64,000 nt of DNA from Prorocentrum cordatum. Lineage: Eukaryota > Sar > Dinophyceae > Prorocentrales > Prorocentraceae. The stretch covers positions 489,088-553,087 of the forward strand of contig CAUYUJ010020259.1 of the NCBI GenBank assembly GCA_963575745.1, given 5' to 3'. Positions 52,735-62,769 of this stretch are shown piece after piece. Position numbers and translations under genes: made by a program. The notes under the pieces are model-generated. The model had not been told where the DNA came from. It saw only the letters and a program-made list of their open reading frames with translations, and did not search any database. Each line of letters opens with the position of its first letter. The stretch's first letter is position 1.

Positions 52735-52895
52735 CCTCCTCCTCGTCCTCCTCTTCTTTTTCCTCCTCCTCATCCTAGTCCGCCTCCTCCTCCTCCTTCT
52801 CCTGATTAGCTGTCCCCTTCTCTTCCTCTTCCTCTTCCTCCTCCTCCTCCTCGTCCTTGTCCTCCTCCTCCTTCTCCTCCTCCTCCTCCTTCGGG
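52735..52895 (+). repeat. (TCC)n / (CCT)n microsatellite
   Basis: Interrupted TCCTCCTCC with TTCTCCTC and CTTGTCC variants. Confidence 0.9.
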
Positions 52896-52899
52896 GATC

Positions 52900-53110
52900 G
52901 ATGGTCGAGGATGCAGCTCGGCTGGCCGACGCCCTCGCGGAGATGTCAGGAGCCTTGGGTGCGGCGGCGGCGGATGGCGTCGAGTCGTGAAAACTGCGTC
53001 GGCAGAAGCCTTTGGAGCTCCATGTGTATTTCTTGGATCTGCGCTGCCCCTGCAGCCTTCAGGTCAGGAGCCTTGGGAGTGGCGGCGGCGGATGGCGGCG
53101 GTGGCTACTT
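52900..53110 (+). repeat. Local duplication of a GTCAGGAGCCTTGGG segment
   Basis: GTCAGGAGCCTTGGGTGCGG (about 52944) and GTCAGGAGCCTTGGGAGTGG (about 53061) with the following GGCGGCGGCGGATGGCG are duplicated about 117 bp apart. A related segment is at 50740-50815. One frame reads SGALGAAAADG; coding status unknown. Confidence 0.55.
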
Positions 53111-53450
53111 CGGATCCGCCGTACTTTGGGTGATCCGCCTTGCGTCGGAAATGCAGCCCAACGATGCGAACAAGCAATGCGGACGCTTCCGCCTCAGAAA
53201 TGGCGAACAAGCGGGCGGTTAGTTTCGCAGGAGTATGGCATAAGCAGCGACGGCAAAGTGGAGCGGAGGTTCACATCAAGGGAGCCTGAAAAGTGGGACG
53301 GACAATGCACTGCGGATCCGAAGTCAGGGACAGCTCTGCGACCGATGACGAACCCCAGCCCATCGGGTCCACCCTCCTCGGCCCATCCTTGGCCGCTTTC
53401 GCTGGAGGGGGCCGGAGGAGCCCTGGGGTGGCGGCGGCGACGTCTGGGAC
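53110..53450. other. Spacer, no gene recognised
   Basis: Unique sequence; no domain or repeat family identified. Confidence 0.4.
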
Positions 53451-54150
53451 GACGACGGCGGCGGCGTCGTCTCGGGGAACGGAACATGACAATGACATGA
53501 TGTTCGCCGCCACCAGAGCAGTGAGTATTCTTCGGGATAGGTTCGCGCGTCGGGATCTCAAGAATCCACAGCTGGACCGAGGTATAAGATCGAGGTCGGT
53601 GCGGGTAGGGTACCCTAATTTTCTTCGTGGTTGTTGGATGTTTTTGTGCATCCTTGTGGGGTACACTTGCACGTTCTGTGTGTTTACGAGAAACGGCGGG
53701 GTCGTCTCGGGGACAGGAGCCTGGAATTGAACTTAGGTCCGCCAGTACAGTGAGTATACTTCGGGGTAGGTTCGCGCTTGAAAGGAGTTCAAGAATCGAC
53801 CTTCGGACGGAAGGATCAGATCGAGGTCTGTGCGGGGATGAGACCCTAGTGTTTAGATGTTGTTGTTCATCCTTGGAGGGGGGTGCCCTTGCACGTTCTG
53901 TGTGTTTACAACGGCGTCGTCGTCGTCTCTGGGACAGGAGCATGACCATGACATGATGTCGGCCAGTACAGTGAGTATTATTTCGGGTAGGTTCGCGTTC
54001 GTCAGGGGCTCAAGAATATACAGTCGGACCTAGCTATCAGATCGAGGTCGGCGAGGGGAGGAGACCCCAATGTTCTTCGTACCTGTTGGGTCGTGCATCC
54101 TGGGGGAGCGTACCCTTGCATGTTCTGTGTGTTTTAGCCGGCGGCGGAGG
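53450..54150 (+). repeat. Family S tandem repeat, three units of 222-237 bp
   Basis: GTCGTCTCGGGGAACGGAAC (53464), GTCGTCTCGGGGACAGGAGC (53701) and GTCGTCTCTGGGACAGGAGC (53923) start the units. Each continues with a short variable segment, AGTGAGTAT, TTCGGG.TAGGTTCGCG, AAGAAT, AGATCGAGGTC, TGTTGG or GTTGTTCATCCT, and GCACGTTCTGTGTGTTTAC. Each unit places an AG acceptor-like end and a GTGAGTAT donor-like start around a 33-40-nt segment. A fourth, dispersed unit is at 50185-50292. Confidence 0.85.
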
Positions 54151-54520
54151 GATGCTCCTCTCGCCTGGGTCCGACTGCATGGGCCGGATGCTGGGACGGC
54201 CTCGGGCGGGCGCCGTGAGCGGGCGCCGCCGCGAGAGGCGGTGGAGGCCTGAGCCCCAGGATCCTGCGGCGCGCGAGACTGGGGCGAGGCCCTCCTCCCT
54301 CCCCGCTCCCCCGGTCCAGGGCGACGGGGGCGGATCTTGCGCGCAGAGAGGAGGCGACCTCAGAGGGCAGGATTGAGAGGAGGCAGCGGCGACGAGGTCT
54401 CGGAGAAACCAGCAGAGCCCCGCGCAGGGCAGTCACCAAGCACACGAGCCTTCGCCCCCCCCCCCCCCCCCCCCACCGGAGGGGGCGGACGCCGTGGAGA
54501 AGCCGAGGTAGGAGAGGAGG
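54150..54520. other. GC-rich spacer, no gene recognised
   Basis: Open frames on both strands; a C19 run near 54455-54473 in front of the (TCC)n block. Confidence 0.4.
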
Positions 54521-54522
54521 GA

Positions 54523-54575
54523 AGTTCCTCCTCCTCCTCCTCCTCCTCCTCCTCCTCCTCCTCCTCCTCCTCGTC
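54523..54575 (+). repeat. (TCC)n microsatellite
   Basis: Pure CTCCTCCTC run of about 50 bp. Confidence 0.95.
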
Positions 54576-55450
54576 TTCGAGGTTCTTGTGCGATCCCTGG
54601 AGCTTCTTCGGGCGCGGGAGCGTCCTCCATGGGCTGCGCCGCGTCGAGAGACACCCCTGGGGGGGTAGCTCTCGAGTCGCTGCGGGCTGGGAGGAGGAGC
54701 GAGGTTGGCGGCGGGGAACGAGGCAGCGGAGCTGGCTGCGGCAGAGGGGGAGGCTGCGGTCTGAGCTCTTGTGAGGCCGCAGTCTCAAAGCCTCTTTCCT
54801 CGGTCCTCGAGGATCGAGGTCTTGAGGCGACGACTGCGACGGACGGTGACCGACACGCCGACCACAGGGATCTCAGCATCTCGACCCCTTCCCCTGGGCC
54901 GGCTTTTCACCCAGAGTCAATCTTGCTGGTCTTGGGGCCGGGTAGCGGCGGATCTGAAACGTCGGCGCCTCTCGCGCCCTTCGGTAGCAGCCAGTGCAGC
55001 TGCGACGGCGGCGGTGACGGCGACGAGGACGGCGGCGGCGGCGCCAAGGAGGACGGCGACCACGACGACCACCCATACACTCGACGTCTTTTTTATGGTG
55101 ATAGTGCGGATCTTTTCCCGGGACCGGCCGCACTCCGGAAGCGGTCTTTGGAAGCCGAAACTAGCCCCAAACCTTCCGCTGAGGTTTGATCACTGCACCC
55201 GGGGGTCTGGTGCGGCGACGGCGGCGGGAGCGACGACGACGACCACGACCACAACCGCGATCGCGACAACGCCTGCGCCGCCGAGGGTCGCCGAGGGCGA
55301 CGGCGACGGCGAAATCAACCGAAGGCAGCGGAAGGCTGCCGACGGCGATGGCGTGACGGGATGGCCTTCTACGACGCCGAACGCTTGCGATTGCGACGAC
55401 GTCGGTGCCGTGGACCCGGCCGCCGCAGCGCCTCCTCCTCGTCGTAATGG
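54575..55450. other. Unique GC-rich stretch then degenerate GAC/GGC tract
   Basis: 54575-55000 is open in several frames without a recognised domain. 55005-55080 and 55200-55330 are degenerate GACGGC/GACGAC tracts. No coding call is made. Confidence 0.4.
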
Positions 55451-55454
55451 TTCT

Positions 55455-56520
55455 TCCATCCTCCTCCTCCTCCTCCTCCTCCTTCTCCTCCCTTTCCTCT
55501 TCCCTTTCCTCCTTCTCCTCCTCCTCCTCCCTTTCCTCCTCCCTCCTCCTCCTCCTCCTCCTCCTCCTCCTCCTCCTCCTCCTCCTCCTCCTCCCTCTCC
55601 TCCTCCTCCTTCTCCTCCTCCTCCTCCTCCCACTGCTCCTCCTGCTCGTCCTACAGCGGCGGTGGCTGCGGCGGCGGCGCCCTCCGCGCAGTAGTCAATG
55701 CAGCAGCGGGCCGCGCCCCGGCCGCCGCGCGCGGCCTTCGCGGCAGTACCACACTGGGCGCCGGTGCCGCGCCGCAGGAGACCGCGGGGCGCGGCCGCCG
55801 CGTGCTCTCGTCGTCGCCATCGGCCGTCGCCGCCGTCGTCCTCGGCCGTCGCGGTCGCCGTCGCCTCCAACGGGGAGGAGGAGGAGGAGGTGGAGGAGGA
55901 GGAGGAGGAGGAGGAGGAGGAGGAGGAGGAGGAGGAGGAGGATAGGAGGAGGATAGGAGGAGGAAGAGGAGGAGGAGGAGGAGGAGGAGGGAGGAGGAGG
56001 GAAGATTTGGGGGACTCTTGGGCTTCGTGACAATGGGGCGGGGCGCAGTACAGGGTATGCAGCTCGAGCACCTCTGCAGAGGAGAGAGGGCGGGTGGGAG
56101 GGGGGAGGGGGGAGACGAGACGCAGGAGGAGGGGGGGGGACGAGCAAGAAGACCAGAGGAAAACGATCGAGATAGGAAGAGGAGGAGGAGGAGGAGGAGG
56201 AGGAGGTAGAGGAGGAGGAGGAGGAGGAGGAGGAGGAGGAGGAGGAGGACGAGGAACACCTAGGGGCAGGGAGGAGGAGGAAACGTCGGAGGAGCGAGGA
56301 TGAAGGACCGCGCTGGTGGGAGCAAAGGTGGGGGGCAGGGAGGGAGGGAGGGAGGGAGGGATGGAGGAGGAGGGAGGGAGGGAGGGAGGGAGGGAGGGAG
56401 GGAGGGAGGGAGGGAGGAGGAGGTGGAGGAGGAGGAGGAGGAGGAGGAGGAGGAGGAGGAGGAGGAGGAGGGGGACGAGGAGGAGCAGGATAAGGAGGAG
56501 GAGGAGGAGGAGGAGGAGAA
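55455..56520 (+). repeat. (TCC)n block, GC-rich island, then long (GGA)n and GGGA blocks
   Basis: (TCC)n at 55460-55650, a GC-rich island at 55655-55875, (GGA)n at 55876-56000 and 56180-56260, (GGGA)n at 56340-56412, (GGA)n to 56520. The island is open on both strands and could hide an exon, but I cannot choose a frame. Confidence 0.85.
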
Positions 56521-56569
56521 GAAGAAGTGGAACGATGAAGGATACAGTGTGTGGCGATACATACATACT

Positions 56570-56605
<36 letters not shown>

Positions 56606-56655
56606 GAGAGAGAAAACAACAAAAGTAGAGAGAGAGAGAGAGAGATAAAGAGAGA
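56570..56655 (+). repeat. (GA)n microsatellite
   Basis: GAGAGAGAGAG runs with AAAACAACAAAAG in the middle. Confidence 0.95.
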
Positions 56656-56659
56656 GTCA

Positions 56660-57028
56660 TCGGACAAGTAAGCGGGAGTCCCGTCGATAGCCTGCTTCTG
56701 CGGTAGCCGAGGCCGCCAATGCATGTTTGGCGGTGGTGCACACCTTGGTTCGGCGCTAAGCGACTGTAGCAAGAGACGGGGTGCTGAGCAGGCGATTCGC
56801 CAAGTCTCTCTGCGCTCCGCGTGGGAAAGTGGCCCAGGTCGGCGAAGCCCCGGTTGGCGGCCGGGGGACAAGGGCTTGGCCGCTGAGCGGCTTGCGAACG
56901 ACGGGGCGTCACCCGCCGCCGCAGCCAGGCTCCGATGACGCGATGCCACGCGGGCAATCGGGCTGGCAAGAGGTGGGGCCTACGGCCGTTGTGGAGGCCG
57001 TATGCGGGCATGCATGGTACCGAGAGGG
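56660..57028. other. Spacer, possible 3' part of LINE remnant 2
   Basis: Unique sequence with no clear domain; lies directly beyond the minus-strand frames of the second LINE remnant. Confidence 0.3.
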
Positions 57029-58440
57029 TTATGCAGCTTTCGGAGGCGAGGGTCGGAGGGAGGCGAGGGCGGCCTGAGCGCGGTGAAAACGTTGCATCAG
57101 CAGGCTCTGCTGGGAGGTCAAGGGGCGAACCTTGCGCGTAAGCACGGTGTACTGGACACTCAGTTGGTCGTGTGATGCCTGGAGTTCTGCGGCTCGGCCC
57201 TGGGCAGGACGCGGAGCATGAGGCGGGCAGGCAGCAGCAGCCTTGCTGGCGAGGTGCGTGGCGAGGCGTGCGCGGCGGTCAGCGCCTCGCGTGGGCACTG
57301 GTTCGGGCTTGGGGGCGACGGCGCGCGTCGCCGCAGGGGGCCCGTCGACCGACGGGGGGGTGCCTGGCCAACGCGGCTCGGCTCGGGCGGGCGGCAGAAG
57401 GGGGGGGGCCAGGCCAGAAGCGTTGCTGGCAGCAGCAGCCGCAGTGGGAGGCCCGCTGGCCAAGTCGGCGTAGCGCTAGTGCTTGGGCGTGGTAGTGCGA
57501 GCGCCCGACCGCTGCGGGGCGACGCGGAGTGAGCCAGGGGCTCACGGAGCTGGCGGAAGCGGCTGAGCCCTGGTCCGTGTGTCGGACTCAGCAGCCGGGG
57601 CATGGGTGACCGTGGCCTGGGGCGATCGGGAATTGGTGTCCTCGTCGTTCCTGCTGCCCCCGAGGCCGAACGGGTCTCCCTCGTCATCGGGACCTGAGCC
57701 GTAGTGCAAGTCGGCGGCGACGGTGCGGTGGGGCGGTGGCGGGGCCGGCTCGCCAGTGGGCACGACTACGGTCGGTGCCCCTGGGCCGTCACCGTGGCGT
57801 GGGGCAGCAAAAGCAGTGCTGTTTGGGGGCTTTGAGCCAGGCTTATCAGATGACACGACTGCGGTCAGTGCCCCCGGGCCAGTGGCTGGGGGGCCGACGG
57901 AGGCCTGGTGGCATCGGGGCGTGGGTAGTGGGAACGCCGAAATCCTCCATGCCTCCGCCGAAACCAACTGGGTCCTCGTCTGGGTCGCTCTCGGAGTCGA
58001 CGAGGCGTTGAGCCTCCTCCCAGAGGTCGTCGAGATCTCCTGGGAGCCGCTGGTGGCCGCTGGGCGCGGCCGCCGCAGTGAACATGGAGTTGGGTTCAAG
58101 CTTGCGCAGCTGGGCGTTGGTGTAGCCCGCTCGTCTGTGAAGGAGCAGGAGAGTGCGGTGCCGTTCGCCGTAGATGGCGACAGCGACGCTATGTAGCACA
58201 ACGGCAAAGCCCTGGCGCTGTTTGGCTTTCTCGATCAGGGGAGACGGAAGGTGGTGAAGGGCGACCGCGTCGTTGGCCAGGTGGTGGGCTTGGCGGTTGG
58301 ACTCTTCCGCAATGGTGCTGAAACGGTTTTCGTTCACGCCCACGTCCTGAGGTGGCTGGTGACCCTTTCGGCCCTGAAGAGGTCTGGCTTGGCAAGGGCG
58401 CAGCGATGGATGCGGACCCACAGGTCGCTTTGCGCCCTGT
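57029..58440 (-). pseudogene. LINE remnant 2: RNase H end and C-terminal region
   Basis: On the minus strand near 58440-58355 the frame gives LWVRIHRCALAKPDLFRAER and VTSHL. In a different frame ENRFSTIAEESNRQAHHLAN then DAVALHHL follows. Together they resemble the end of an RNase H domain (basic-SH, then N-R-x-A-x-x-L-A); the usual Asp of the second motif is His here. Further down lie a Pro/Ala-rich region (57542-58207) and a helical stretch AAELQASHDQLSVQYTVLTR at the end (57029-57463). The 5' side is cut off at a (GA)n microsatellite. It is related in layout to the element at 39-43 kb. Confidence 0.5.
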
Positions 58441-58464
58441 CAAGCGGCGGTAGGTGGCTCGAGC

Positions 58465-58550
58465 GAGAACGAGAGAGAACGAGAGAGAGAGAGAGAGAAG
58501 GAGAGAACGAGCGAGAGAGGGAGAGAGAAAGACTGAGACAGAGACAGAGA

Positions 58551-58594
<44 letters not shown>

Positions 58595-58865
58595 GACAGA
58601 GAGAGCGAAACAGATAGAGCAATCCGAGAATATAGATGGCCCGTCCGCAGCACGGGACACCACCGCTTGCCCTGGAGCGCACCCGTCGAGACGCCTTTTT
58701 GCCACGAGTGCATTGGAGCCACGACAGCGTCGCCACGGCGTTGAAGGAACACAGCAAGGAAAATGCTTGCGCGCGCGAGAGAGAAAGAGAGCGACCGAGA
58801 GCGAGAAAGAGAGAGAGAGAGAGAGGGTAAGAGAGGAGAAAGAGAGAGAGAGAGAGAGAGAGAAC

Positions 58866-58901
<36 letters not shown>

Positions 58902-58925
58902 AAGAGAGAGAGACAGAGAGAGCGC
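58465..58925 (+). repeat. (GA)n complex in three blocks
   Basis: GAGAGAGA runs at about 58465-58615, 58775-58860 and 58860-58925, with a unique 150-bp stretch (58620-58770) between the first two. Confidence 0.9.
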
Positions 58926-58929
58926 GAGA

Positions 58930-59225
58930 TTGCGGGTGTGCGGGTGGTGCCACCCCGTTTTTCTGGCCTGCCGAAGTCCCTCTGCGGCGCCCGCGGGCCT
59001 GCCGCCGGCTCGCGGGGTTGGCGCCCCCCCCCCTTCCCCAGAAGAGAGCCCCCGGGGCCCGGAGGGCCGACTCTTCCTGGCGAGGGCCCCCCCCCCCCGG
59101 AGGCCGACCACTGGGCGAGCACAGCTCCCGGTCCTGCTGTTCCCAGGGCGTTGGAGGTCCGGGCCTTGGGGGTCCTCGGAGTCCACCTTGGCACATGGCG
59201 GGAAGTGCGCGCTGCGCCCCTCAAG
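58930..59225. other. GC-rich stretch between microsatellites, strand undecided
   Basis: Open on both strands, with C9-C12 runs at 59025 and 59088. One plus frame reads RALEVRALGVLGVHLGTWRE near 59150. No domain; possibly an exon remnant. Confidence 0.3.
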
Positions 59226-59285
59226 GAGGAGGAGGAGGAGGAGGAGGAGGAGGAGGAGGAGGAGGAGGAGGAGGAGGAGGAGGGA
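59225..59285 (+). repeat. (GGA)n microsatellite
   Basis: Pure GGAGGAGGA run of about 55 bp. Confidence 0.95.
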
Positions 59286-59289
59286 GAGC

Positions 59290-60020
59290 GAGAGGAGGAA
59301 AGAAGTGCCTGGGGCAAGCTGAGCTGAGAAGTGCCCTCCTTGGAGGCCTCCCGCGAGCCGCCCAGGAGCGACCGAGAGGGCGACGGGAAAAGTCGGAGGG
59401 CGAGGTGGGCCCCCCCCGAGGAGGGGCTCCTGCGATGCTCTCCGTGTCGAGGGCACTCTGCGCAAGAGGGGGGGCCGGAGGGCACTCTGCCTGGTGCCCA
59501 CGGGCACTGTGGCGGATTCGGCACTGAGATCTTCCCAGACATCCGACGATGCGTTTTTTTCCCAATGCGTGGCCCTGGAGGTCCCGCCCCATTTCCAGGG
59601 GGTGCCATCGTGCGGGATCAGGTGCTGTAGCCTCAAAGACGGACGTCGCGCGGACGGAACAGCAGCGTAGCGTCGCAGATCTGGGCTCGCCGTCGCGCCG
59701 CTCAGGAGAGGTGGGACGTGGACCTCACAACGCTGGCGCTCGTGAACTCCTCCGCAGGCCCCGCGCGCGCAGCGGCCAGCGTAGCGGGGAGGGCAGCAGG
59801 GTGCAGCGAGGCGAGTATCGGGAGCAGGAGGTGGGGGCAGGAGGGGCAGTACGAGGGGCCTCCTCCTCCTCCTCCTCCTCCTCCTCCTCCCCCATTTTCC
59901 TCCTCCCTCCTTCTCCGCCTCCGCCTCCTCCTCCTCCGCCTCCTCCTCCTCCTCCTCCGCGCACGTTCCTTGCGTTTCTGCGCGCAGCCAAGTTTCGGAC
60001 GGGACTTGCGAATGCAAGCG
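59290..60020. other. Spacer with (TCC)n at 59862-59960, no gene recognised
   Basis: 59290-59860 is unique. The (TCC)n tract includes CTCCGCCTCC variants. Confidence 0.5.
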
Positions 60021-60023
60021 AGA

Positions 60024-60350
60024 GCGCCACTTTCAGGCCAACTCTGCGCGGTGTTTGGGAGTGCGATATTATACCCGCTCGCGCACGACCACGCTGTAAA
60101 CGAGTTGGCGAAATAACAATCTGCTCCACGCCCAAGCGGGAGCGCAACTCTCAGGCTAAATGTGCGCGGCGCTGAGGCGAGAGCGACTGTTCGCCCACTC
60201 CCGCGCGACCCTGGCGCCAAAAACTGGCGAGCGCAACATGTGCGCCGCGCCCAGGTCGGAGCGCCACTTTCAAATATGCGCCGCGCTGAGGGGAGAGCGA
60301 CATTCCGCTCTCCCGAGCGCGATGTGCGCCACGTGGCATTCCCGACGCGC
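60024..60350 (+). repeat. 116-118-bp tandem repeat, three units
   Basis: GAGCGCCACTTTCAGGCC (60024), GAGCGCAACTCTCAGGC (60140) and GAGCGCCACTTTCAAAT (60258) begin units that share TGCGCGGCGCTGAGG, GAGAGCGAC and CCCGCGCGACC. Units differ by 10-20 percent. Confidence 0.8.
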
Positions 60351-60369
60351 GCGTTAGCAACGTAGACCA

Positions 60370-60778
60370 TAAACGTCGGCGTTGAGTCTTCAGAACGTAG
60401 ACTTTGTGTGTATGTGTGTGTGTGTGTTTTTGTTGGCTGGACTGCAATATCCGCTTGGAACCCCTATCGGCTGGCTAGATGGCGTATTCAGGTTCTTCTT
60501 CGGGACGTCGGTACGATCGAAATGGGTACAGAAAGAATGGGGACCAAGAGTGGCAGCAGTTCCTGCCCATTTTGAACTGGGTTTGCTGTCGGTGCCGCCG
60601 CGGGCCTGTTCTATTGGAGAAGACCGCCTGCCCAGCAGCGGCCGCTGTCGGTGTTGGACAGCAGCAATTGCTATGCATCGTGCCCCGTTTCCCTGTACAT
60701 GTTTTCGGGCGTCCAGATATCTAGCAGCCTCTTGTCCATATCGCGTCGGCCCGAGGGCAGCCCGAGGCGTCCGCTCAA
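60370..60778. other. Spacer with a short (GT)n, no gene recognised
   Basis: TGTGTGTATGTGTGTGTG at 60405-60430. The rest is unique, without a domain. Confidence 0.45.
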
Positions 60779-60779
60779 C

Positions 60780-60915
60780 TCACCAAGCGCGTTCCACTAC
60801 TCGCAAAGTGCATACTCAAACACGTATCGCCTAGATGTAATGGATCGTGGATCCCCCGCGGCCGATCCAGGCCATTTGCGAGTTGTTACTCTGTGCGAGT
60901 AGTGAAAGCATTTGT
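60780..60915. mobile_element. Family C element, copy C4
   Basis: The left end AAGCGCGTTCCACTACTCGC plus AAAGTG pairs with the right end TGTTACTCTGTGCGAGTAGT plus GAAAGC. The interior GCGGCCGATCCAGGCCATTT matches the other copies. Confidence 0.85.
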
Positions 60916-60964
60916 CTATCAACCGCCGCCCGCTGGGGCCGCCCGCTACCATAGGTAGGACCGG

Positions 60965-61215
60965 GGAGAAGGGAGGATGGGGAGGCCCTTCTCCTCCTCG
61001 TCTTCCTCCTCCTCCGCCTCCTCCTCCTCTGCCTCCTCCTCCTCCTCCTCCGCCTCCCTCTCCTAACTGCCTGTGGTCGTGGTGATTGAACATCGGCTCG
61101 CGAGGATCCTCGAGGATCGAGGATCCTCGAGGCTCGAGGGAGGGTCCAGCGTGGCGATCCGGGTCTTCTGGCGTGCTTCGTTTTTTGTTGTTGTTGTTGC
61201 TGCTGTTGTTGAACA
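60965..61215 (+). repeat. (TCC)n tract, GAGGATCCTCGAGG palindromes and (GTT)n
   Basis: TCCTCCTCGTCTTCC and CTCCGCCTCC to 61065; AGGATCCTCGAGGATC repeats at 61105-61140; TTGTTGTTGTTGCTGCTG at 61185-61210. Confidence 0.85.
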
Positions 61216-61420
61216 TTATTAATTCTAAAGAATAATTATTGTTGGGCCCCCTGGTGCGCGCCCCCCCCGCCGCGCCTAGGCCGCAGCTACATTTTCATCA
61301 TTTTCGTGAGGAAGCCTCAGGTAATTCGAGTTGATCAAGATCCGGTTGTTTTGTTGTAATCCGTTTTCCCTTGCAAAAAACACTATAAAATGACATTTCT
61401 TGTTCTAATATAATCAAATT
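61215..61420. other. AT-rich spacer
   Basis: Contains a small hairpin (ATTATT...AATAAT near 61215-61240). No gene recognised. Confidence 0.5.
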
Positions 61421-61750
61421 TCAAGAATCCCTTGCAAAAAATAAGGTAAAGTGGACATTCGCGCGCGCAAGACGAAATCCTTCCAAAAGCTTAGTGTTCG
61501 GAGCGATTTTAACATAAAAACATCAAAAAACCAATGGTTTTTCAACAAAAAAATGTCAAAATCTCATCCCGCGCGCTCTTGCGGATTCGTAGGAAACCCA
61601 ACACTTTTTAAACATTTCTGTCAAACGGGCTTTTGCGAGCAACTTTTTCGAACTTCTGCGACAACGGTTGCGCACCTGCCAGGGCCATCATCCCTGTCAA
61701 ATAATACCATGCGGGACAGATTCGTTTTTTTGCGGGACATACACCGCCCC
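61420..61750 (+). repeat. Family N, copy N4 (AT-rich variant)
   Basis: GAATCCCTTGCAAAAAATAA, GCGCGCGCAAGACGAAATCC, AATGGTTTTTCAACAAAA, TCTGTCAAACGGGC and CTGTCAAATAATACCATGCG follow the N-family order of 9.0-9.5 kb. Confidence 0.6.
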
Positions 61751-61985
61751 GAATAAGTGACCAAGTTCTGTGGGTGTGTACCCCACGCCAGTGTAGTAGC
61801 CACGGTCGTCCGCACGCCACGAAGTGAAGTGTCCCAACGTCATAGGGCGGGAAGCTGGGTTTGGGTGGTCGCGAAGAGTCGTTTGGATATTTGGTAGAGC
61901 TTGTAATGCCCCCCCACGAAGTGGGGGTATTGCCTGGTGTCGTATGAAAACCCTGGCACTGGGGAGAACACCACGCGTTCGGGTA
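61750..61985. other. Spacer, no gene recognised
   Basis: CCCCCACGAAGTGGGGGTAT near 61910-61930 is a short perfect hairpin (CCCCCAC/GTGGGGG). Otherwise unremarkable. Confidence 0.45.
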
Positions 61986-61990
61986 AAATG

Positions 61991-62066
<76 letters not shown>

Positions 62067-62070
62067 CTGG

Positions 62071-62127
<57 letters not shown>

Positions 62128-62140
62128 GTGTGTGTGTGAT
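61985..62140 (+). repeat. (GTT)n / (GCT)n microsatellite
   Basis: GTTGTTGTT with an inner CTGCTGCTG block and a (GT)n end at 62127-62140. Asn and Ser/Asn frames on the reverse strand are artefacts. Confidence 0.95.
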
Positions 62141-62149
62141 CTGGTCGAG

Positions 62150-62345
62150 GCCCATCAGCTCTGCCGCGCAGCGATGCCCGCCGCGTCGGCCCCGGCCGCC
62201 GCCCGCCGCCTCGGCGTGCTGTGCGGGCACGCCGGGGCCGCCGCCGCGGAGGGCGGGCCGCCGGCGGCGCCCGCCGCGGCGGCCGCGTGGCCCGCGGCCG
62301 CCGCCGGCGGTCTTCGGAGACGAAGCGTCACCGAGGGCCTTCCGC
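62150..62345 (+). CDS. Exon-like island, Ala-rich, unknown family
   Basis: The plus frame reads HQLCRAAMPAASAPAAARRL then GVLCGHAGAAAAEGG. Codons are almost all G/C-ending. It follows a (GTT)n/(GT)n tract, as a 3' splice site region would, and is followed by family C copy C5. It lies about 0.8 kb upstream of the GH3 exon and could be an upstream exon of that gene, which the sequence cannot confirm. Confidence 0.3.
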
Positions 62346-62474
62346 TGCTCGCAAAGTGCCTACTTGCAAACGTCCGAAGAACATGTGTTTTCCTCGGTGT
62401 GCAATATCGCGGATTCCCCGCGGCGGATCCAGGCCATTTGCGAGCAGCTACTCTGCGAGTAGTGGAACGCGCCT
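62339..62474. mobile_element. Family C element, copy C5
   Basis: The left end is degraded (TTCCGCTGCTCGCAAAGTGC). Subterminal CTACTTGCAAACGTCCGAAG, interior GCGGCGGATCCAGGCCATTT and right end TGCGAGTAGTGGAACGCGCC are well kept. Confidence 0.8.
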
Positions 62475-62492
62475 GTCTAAAGAGGTCGAGGC

Positions 62493-62652
62493 TTTAAGTC
62501 GAGCGTTTCCCTCTACAGGAGGAATGTTCAAGAGTGGTTGAACAATAGTCTGGAGACGATTTTTTCTGCTAATTCTGGCTATTTCGCAAACTGTTTTACT
62601 ACCGTTCGTTTTTCCTGCGAAATTCGCCTGGAGGAGGACATGCCCGACCTGA
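62493..62652. mobile_element. Family A element, copy A6
   Basis: The left end TTTAAGTCGAGCGTTTCCCT with AGGAATGTTCAAGAGTGGTT pairs with the right end TGGAGGAGGACATGCCCGAC plus CTGA. GTCGAGGC (62485-62492) and GTCTAGGC (62653-62660) flank it, 7 of 8 matching. Confidence 0.85.
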
Positions 62653-62654
62653 GT

Positions 62655-62768
62655 CTAGGCCTCCCAGGTGGGGTCCGAGTAGGTGGGGTTGGAGGATCGC
62701 GCCGCATCGCCGATGTATCGCGATCCTCCGACCCCATCCACTCGGATCCCGTCTGGGAGGCCTCTACG
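62655..62768. mobile_element. Family D foldback, short copy D3
   Basis: The left arm AGGCCTCCCAGGTGGGGTCC, GTTGGAGGATCGCGCCGC pairs with the right arm GCGATCCTCCGACCCCATCC, GGATCCCGTCTGGGAGGCCT. The core is GCATCGCCGATGTATCG. It is the most symmetrical copy of the family. Confidence 0.85.
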
Positions 62769-62769
62769 A

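Noticed and set aside
56300-56671. Glu/Arg-rich coiled-coil protein frame
   Set aside because: Derived from (GGA)n, (GGGA)n and (GA)n microsatellites.
55190-57011. Long minus-strand Leu/Ser/Pro-rich ORFs
   Set aside because: They read through (TCC)n, (GGA)n and (GA)n blocks; only the 55.65-55.88 kb island is non-repetitive, and its frame cannot be decided.
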